NCBI GenBank assembly: GCA_007118555.1
Contig: SKRJ01000246.1
Location: 1-8,535 of the forward strand
Length of the DNA stretch: 8,535 bases
DNA from: Anaerolineae bacterium
Lineage (GTDB): Bacteria; Chloroflexota; Anaerolineae; UBA1429
Direction of reading: 5' to 3'
Within the stretch, counting starts at the first letter, position 1. Each line of letters opens with the position of its first letter. The notes beneath the pieces are model-generated. The model did no database searches, was not told the origin of the DNA, and saw nothing but the letters and a program-made list of their open reading frames with translations. This document shows positions 5,420-8,535 of this stretch, piece after piece. Made by a program: the position numbers and the translations under genes.

Positions 5420-7102
5420 TCAGGGGCGTAGCGCCTGTTGCGCTTTGATCAGGTACACGCCCAGTTCCTCTGCCAGCAGACCGGCCTTGCCGTGCTCTCG
5501 CTCCCACAGCAGCCCCGCCAGGCCGTGCACATAGGCCCCGCAGATGGCCGCCTGCTCGCCCGAGAGGCCCTGCGCGATGAACCCCGCGATGGCGCCCGCC
5601 ACCACATCGCCTGTGCCTGCCGTGGCCAGGGCGGCGGTTCCGAACGGGATCAGGGTGGTCTCGCCCTGGGGGTTGGCGATCACTGTATGGGCGCCCTTGA
5701 GTACCACAGTGCAGCCCCACGCTTTCGCGGCCTGCCGCGCCGTCTGGATGCGGTCGGCGTTCACGGTCTTGACATCACTATCGAGCAGGCGGGCCATCTC
5801 GCCGGGGTGGGGCGTCACCACCGAGTCGGGCGGGAGCGCACGCCACCAGCCGTCCATCTTGGCCAGCAGGTTCAGGCCGTCGGCATCGATGACCATCGGA
5901 GGCATCTCAAAGGCGGCTTGCTCCGCCGCCTTGTGGGGGATCAGGCCGATCGGTTGGCGTGGCTTGGAGCCCACGCCCTGTAGCAATCCCTCGATAAACT
6001 CTTTGGTCGGATCTTCCTGCCCCAGCCCGGGCCCCAGCACCAGGACGTTGTGATCGCCCACAGCTTTGGCCAGCACACGTACGGCCTGGGGCGCCAGGAC
6101 GCCCATGTCGTGGGGCAAGAGCAGGTAGGTGGCCTCGGTCTGATGCGCGGCCACGGCCGTCTGGATGGCGGCGGGCACCGCCAGGGTCACCAGGCCTGCG
6201 CCCACGCGATAGGCCCCCGTCGTAGTCAAAAGGGGCGCCCCCATATAGTTCACCGATCCGGCCACGACGAGGACCCTGCCAAAGCTGCCTTTGTTGGCAT
6301 CGTTCGGACGATCCGGCAGCAGCGTCCTCACGCCCTCGTACGTGGCCAGGTTGACATCGATCTCCTGGGCCAGGTCGGAATCGATGCCGATGTCGGCCAC
6401 GACCAGTTGGCCCACATGGGCCGCGCCAGGAAACGCGAAATGGCCATGTTTGGGATGGGCCAGCGTCACGCAGAGATCGGCGTGCAGAGCATGCTCATCG
6501 ATATCGCCCGTGTCCGAGTTCAGGCCGGTGGGCACGTCCAGGGCTACGATCAACGGGCCACGCGTCACAGGGCGGGCGGGCGAGACAGCTCCCACCCAGA
6601 GAAAACCCGGCTCTTGTGCGGCCTCGCGCATCTGCTTCGCCTCTTGCTTGACGGCCTCGAGGAGCGTCTCGACGCCGCCGCGCAGCGCACCGGAGACGCC
6701 GGTGCCCAACAGGGCATCGATGATGACGTCGCTCTGGCGCACCGCCTGGCGTGCCGGCGCCGGGTCATCGCCCTCGGCAAAGGTCTCGATCGGCAGGCCC
6801 AGATCGCGCACAGCATCCAGCAAGGCGTCGTTATCCGAGTCGCGCCGCCAGAGGACGAGGCGCACGCTATGGCCCCAGTTGTGCAGATGGCGCGCCGCCA
6901 CCAGGCCATCGCCGCCATTGTTGCCGGGCCCCACCAGCACGAGGACACGTACGGGATGATCGCCCCGCTCGGCTTGTAGATAATCGCGGATTGCCAGGGC
7001 CACGGCGTGACCGGCATTCTGCATCATCTGCGCATAGCTCAGGCCGGCAGCGTCGGCCGCGGCCTCTATATCTTGCATCTCCTGCGTTGTTACAATCTTC
7101 AT
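5420..7102 (-). CDS. nnrED: Bifunctional NAD(P)H-hydrate epimerase / ADP-dependent dehydratase
   Basis: This enzyme repairs hydrated NADH and NADPH: the N-terminal epimerase interconverts R and S hydrates, and the C-terminal kinase-like domain dehydrates the S form using ADP. At 560 residues it is a complete fusion. Epimerase marks are GPGNNGGDGLVAARH (58-72), DALLGTG (129-135) and ALDVPTGLNSDTG (187-199) with Asp189. Dehydratase marks are NKGSFGRVLVVAGS (270-283), GAGLVT (301-306), LGPGLG (356-361), DADGLN (406-411), TPHPGEMARLL (430-440) and TAGTGDVVAGAIAG (494-507) with catalytic Asp499. Two stretches look longer than usual: about 153-182 between the epimerase strands, and about 375-402 before DADGLN. 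The ATG at 7102 has a perfect AAGGAGG (7109-7115) 6 nt upstream. A strong promoter lies at 7127-7155 and a terminator follows the stop codon, so it is probably monocistronic. Confidence 0.95.
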   Translation of the reverse strand: MKIVTTQEMQDIEAAADAAGLSYAQMMQNAGHAVALAIRDYLQAERGDHPVRVLVLVGPGNNGGDGLVAARHLHNWGHSVRLVLWRRDSDNDALLDAVRDLGLPIETFAEGDDPAPARQAVRQSDVIIDALLGTGVSGALRGGVETLLEAVKQEAKQMREAAQEPGFLWVGAVSPARPVTRGPLIVALDVPTGLNSDTGDIDEHALHADLCVTLAHPKHGHFAFPGAAHVGQLVVADIGIDSDLAQEIDVNLATYEGVRTLLPDRPNDANKGSFGRVLVVAGSVNYMGAPLLTTTGAYRVGAGLVTLAVPAAIQTAVAAHQTEATYLLLPHDMGVLAPQAVRVLAKAVGDHNVLVLGPGLGQEDPTKEFIEGLLQGVGSKPRQPIGLIPHKAAEQAAFEMPPMVIDADGLNLLAKMDGWWRALPPDSVVTPHPGEMARLLDSDVKTVNADRIQTARQAAKAWGCTVVLKGAHTVIANPQGETTLIPFGTAALATAGTGDVVAGAIAGFIAQGLSGEQAAICGAYVHGLAGLLWEREHGKAGLLAEELGVYLIKAQQALRP

Positions 7103-7126
7103 CGGAAACCTCCTTCACGCCAGGTG

Positions 7127-7155
7127 ATTCTATGTTCGGCCGGGTGCGCTGTCAA
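7127..7155 (-). promoter_or_regulatory. Promoter of the NAD(P)H-hydrate repair gene
   Basis: On the minus strand a perfect TTGACA (7150-7155), a 17-bp spacer and TAGAAT (7127-7132) form a strong sigma-70-type promoter about 20 nt ahead of the ribosome binding site-ATG segment. The mRNA leader would be short, with no room for a riboswitch. Confidence 0.75.
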
Positions 7156-7168
7156 TGGCCAGCACAAA

Positions 7169-7197
7169 TTGCGTTTGCCCCATGCACATGCTAGAAT
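7169..7197 (+). promoter_or_regulatory. Promoter of the alpha/beta hydrolase gene
   Basis: TTGCGT (7169-7174), a 17-bp spacer and TAGAAT (7192-7197) are present, with TG at 7189-7190 giving an extended -10 element. It faces away from the NAD(P)HX-repair promoter, the two -35 boxes being 13 bp apart. It leaves about 50 nt of leader before the hydrolase start. Confidence 0.55.
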
Positions 7198-7204
7198 GCG
7201 CCCG

Positions 7205-7214
7205 TACGATCGTA
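7205..7214. promoter_or_regulatory. 10-bp perfect palindrome at the hydrolase start site, possible operator
   Basis: TACGATCGTA (7205-7214) is a perfect palindrome placed 7 bp after the -10 box, where a repressor could block the promoter. A second TAGAAT (7222-7227) sits exactly 30 bp after the first, flanked by inverted ATTG (7218-7221) and CAAT (7228-7231). No regulator gene is adjacent, and short palindromes occur by chance. Confidence 0.3.
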
Positions 7215-7254
7215 TCCATTGTAGAATCAATTATAGAAAGGGCCTGATGCAGGA

Positions 7255-8232
7255 GTGAAACCGTTCGTAAAGGTCGCTCGCTGGATCTGGACGTTGGCGC
7301 TGGCCGCGCTTGTGGTGGTGGCCGTGGCCGGTATTCTGTTGTCGGGCTATGCTCTGGTAAGCCTTCGCGCCTGGGAGCGTTACGAGTTGGATCAGGGCGT
7401 GCATGGGGGCGACTGGCTCTGGATCGATGGGCAGGCCGTGTATTATGACCAGTGGGGCCCGGCGAATGGGCCGACTGTTGTGCTTGTGCATGGCTATGCG
7501 GTAGAGGCGTCGGCCATCTGGCAGTCTACGGTCGAGGAACTGGCTGGCGCCGGACTACGGGTGATCGCGCTGGATCTGCGGGGCTTTGGGCGCTCGGACC
7601 GCGAGCTGGCGGCGGACTATAGCCTGCGCACCCAGGCCGATACGCTGGCCAAGGCCCTCAACGAGCTGTATGTCAGGGACGCAACCCTGGTGGGGCATGG
7701 CTGGGGCAGCGGCGTGGTGCTGCAGCTCGCGCTAGAACAGCCCCAATTCGTGGGGCGCATGGTGCTCCTGGCGCCCATGCTGGACGACGGTTTGACCCCG
7801 CTGTGGCGTCAGGTCATCCGATTGCCGCATCTGGGGCCTGCGGCGGCGTGGGCCGTCGCGTCGGGAGGCCCTTTGTGGCGCGCCAACCAGATCGAGGCCT
7901 TTTGTCATCCGGAGGCCATCCCACGCGGCTACTGGGACCGGGTGAGGCCTTCGACCCGCGTGGTGGGCAGCGCAGAGACGTTGCGCATGATGGCTCTATC
8001 TCCGTCCGATCACGATCTGCACGAGGCGCTCTCCACCATCGATGCGCCCGTGCTGGTGCTGCTGGGGCAGCAGGATCATCGCGTGTCCCAAGAGAGCGTC
8101 GAGGAGCTGGCGGCGCAATTGCGCGACGCTCAGATCGTGCTGGTGGACGACGCGGGTCACGCCCTGCAGATCGAGCAGGCCGGCGAGGTCAACGCCCGCA
8201 TCGTCGATTTCGTGCTGCGGGGCATACGCTAG
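7255..8232 (+). CDS. Membrane-anchored alpha/beta hydrolase-fold protein with glycine at the nucleophile position
   Basis: This 325-residue alpha/beta hydrolase-fold protein has a basic N-terminus and a membrane helix at about 11-33, so it is probably an anchored protein with its domain outside the cytoplasm. Fold marks are VVLVHGY (75-81, oxyanion strand), ALDLRGFGRSD (105-115), the nucleophile elbow LVGHGWGSG (145-153), LVLLGQQDH (267-275) with candidate acid Asp274, and DDAGHALQIEQ (298-308) with His302. The elbow should read GxSxG, or GHDWG in epoxide hydrolases and dehalogenases, but residue 149 is glycine (codon GGC at 7699-7701). It therefore looks catalytically altered or inactive unless another residue serves. 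The GTG start at 7255 is the only one that keeps the basic N-terminus; AGGA touches it directly and GAAAGGG (7236-7242) lies 12 nt upstream, so the start is a best guess. The substrate is unknown. Confidence 0.88.
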   Translation: MKPFVKVARWIWTLALAALVVVAVAGILLSGYALVSLRAWERYELDQGVHGGDWLWIDGQAVYYDQWGPANGPTVVLVHGYAVEASAIWQSTVEELAGAGLRVIALDLRGFGRSDRELAADYSLRTQADTLAKALNELYVRDATLVGHGWGSGVVLQLALEQPQFVGRMVLLAPMLDDGLTPLWRQVIRLPHLGPAAAWAVASGGPLWRANQIEAFCHPEAIPRGYWDRVRPSTRVVGSAETLRMMALSPSDHDLHEALSTIDAPVLVLLGQQDHRVSQESVEELAAQLRDAQIVLVDDAGHALQIEQAGEVNARIVDFVLRGIR

Positions 8233-8268
8233 AGTAGCGTGACGCTCGGAAGCGTGCGCTAGAATAGC
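8222..8268. repeat. 17-bp degenerate direct repeat after the hydrolase gene
   Basis: GCATACGCTAGAGTAGC (8222-8238) recurs as GCGTGCGCTAGAATAGC (8252-8268), matching at 14 of 17 positions with a 30-bp period. The first copy includes the hydrolase stop codon. Between and within the copies are short inverted segments, for example ACGCT (8242-8246) with AGCGT (8251-8255), that could fold into a small hairpin between the two convergent genes. There is no T-tract, so a terminator role is uncertain. Confidence 0.45.
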
Positions 8269-8292
8269 TCGTGCCATTCTACCGTCAAGCTC

Positions 8293-8535
8293 CTAGTCCT
8301 CGCGATAGTGGCAGCCGTGGCTCTCGCGGTTCTCCCAGGCGGCGCGCGCCACGGTCAAGGCCGCCACCACGGCGTTGCGCAGGCTGATGATCTGCGGCTC
8401 GACGCGGGTGGTGCGATAGAACGCATCGATATCCTGACTCAGGTTGTTCAGGTCGCGCAGAGCCCGCTCCAGGCGGCGTCGGCTGCGCACCAGCCCCACA
8501 TAGTACCACATCGAGTGCTGGATGGTCTCCATATC
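8293..8535 (-). CDS. nadB: L-aspartate oxidase, C-terminal fragment (start beyond right edge)
   Basis: The visible 80 residues are the C-terminal helical domain of a succinate dehydrogenase/aspartate oxidase-type flavoprotein. QHSMWYYVGLVRSRRRLERA and the closing ARAAWENRESHGCHYRED match L-aspartate oxidase, whose end normally reads R.ESRG.HY..D. The ESHGCHYRED segment carries the conserved Arg and His region of this domain. NadB oxidises aspartate to iminoaspartate, the first step of de novo NAD synthesis, with quinolinate synthase NadA as partner. The FAD domain and most of the active site are outside the window. The frame is open to the right edge; the stop is TAG at 8293-8295. It converges on the hydrolase gene across 60 nt. 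A fumarate reductase-type flavoprotein is a less likely alternative because the closing motif fits NadB better. Confidence 0.8.
   Translation of the reverse strand, partial: DMETIQHSMWYYVGLVRSRRRLERALRDLNNLSQDIDAFYRTTRVEPQIISLRNAVVAALTVARAAWENRESHGCHYRED

Noticed and set aside
6050..6979. A 309-codon open frame on the plus strand opposite the NAD(P)HX-repair gene
   Set aside because: The opposite strand encodes a complete family protein with all motifs; this frame has the low-complexity Gly/His/Gln/Arg make-up of a shadow frame.
7103..7254. Possible riboswitch or small RNA between nnrED and the hydrolase gene
   Set aside because: The space is fully taken by two divergent promoters and short leaders; no long paired structure is visible.
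7247..7258. Four-codon ATG-CAG-GAG-TGA mini-frame just before the hydrolase start
   Set aside because: It overlaps the GTG start and could in theory act as a leader, but it is too short to distinguish from chance.
8242..8265. TAGAAT at 8260-8265 as a promoter
   Set aside because: There is no acceptable -35 box 16-18 bp upstream, and no rightward gene follows; it is part of the 17-bp repeat.

Overview
The window is ordinary, densely packed bacterial chromosome with high GC and a G/C-biased third codon position. It holds eleven protein genes, two of them cut by the window edges. I see no insertion sequence, phage gene, CRISPR array, tRNA or rRNA. Gene content suggests a member of the Chloroflexota, perhaps Anaerolineae-like. 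The evidence is the pair of short membrane-anchored proteins (one DUF948/YtxG-like, one YtxH-like), the three-helix membrane protein after mnmA, and the rrf2-cysE-iscU-mnmA order. This placement is recalled from family resemblance and was not tested by a search.

Layout. 1-680 (minus): N-terminal 226 residues of a D-2-hydroxyacid dehydrogenase, its C-terminus beyond the left edge. 681-788: divergent promoter region with an 11-bp direct repeat of 22-bp period. 789-1487 (plus): ComF-type phosphoribosyltransferase. 1488-1612: a small hairpin, then a very good sigma-70-type promoter with a possible operator. 1613-4572 (plus): a tight run of an Rrf2 regulator, serine O-acetyltransferase (cysE), an IscU-type scaffold, the tRNA 2-thiouridylase mnmA and a small membrane protein. 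4619-5355 (plus): two small single-helix proteins with strong ribosome binding sites and probably their own promoter. 5378-5412: a 12-bp-stem hairpin between convergent genes. 5420-7102 (minus): full-length bifunctional NAD(P)H-hydrate repair enzyme (NnrE plus NnrD). 7103-7254: divergent promoters. 7255-8232 (plus): membrane-anchored alpha/beta hydrolase whose nucleophile position is glycine. 8222-8268: a degenerate direct repeat. 8293-8535 (minus): C-terminal end of L-aspartate oxidase (nadB).

How the genes fit together. The central cluster reads as a sulfur relay: CysE commits serine to cysteine synthesis, IscU assembles Fe-S clusters, MnmA puts sulfur on tRNA U34, and a cysteine-rich Rrf2 protein probably senses Fe-S or cysteine status and controls the run. 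The cysteine desulfurase that would link these steps is not in the window. NnrE/NnrD repairs damaged NAD(P)H, and the nadB fragment belongs to de novo NAD synthesis, so the right-hand half has a loose NAD theme. I found no convincing previously undescribed system. The observations most worth checking are the Ser/Asp-to-Gly nucleophile change in the hydrolase, the sulfur operon without a desulfurase, and several promoter-proximal repeats.
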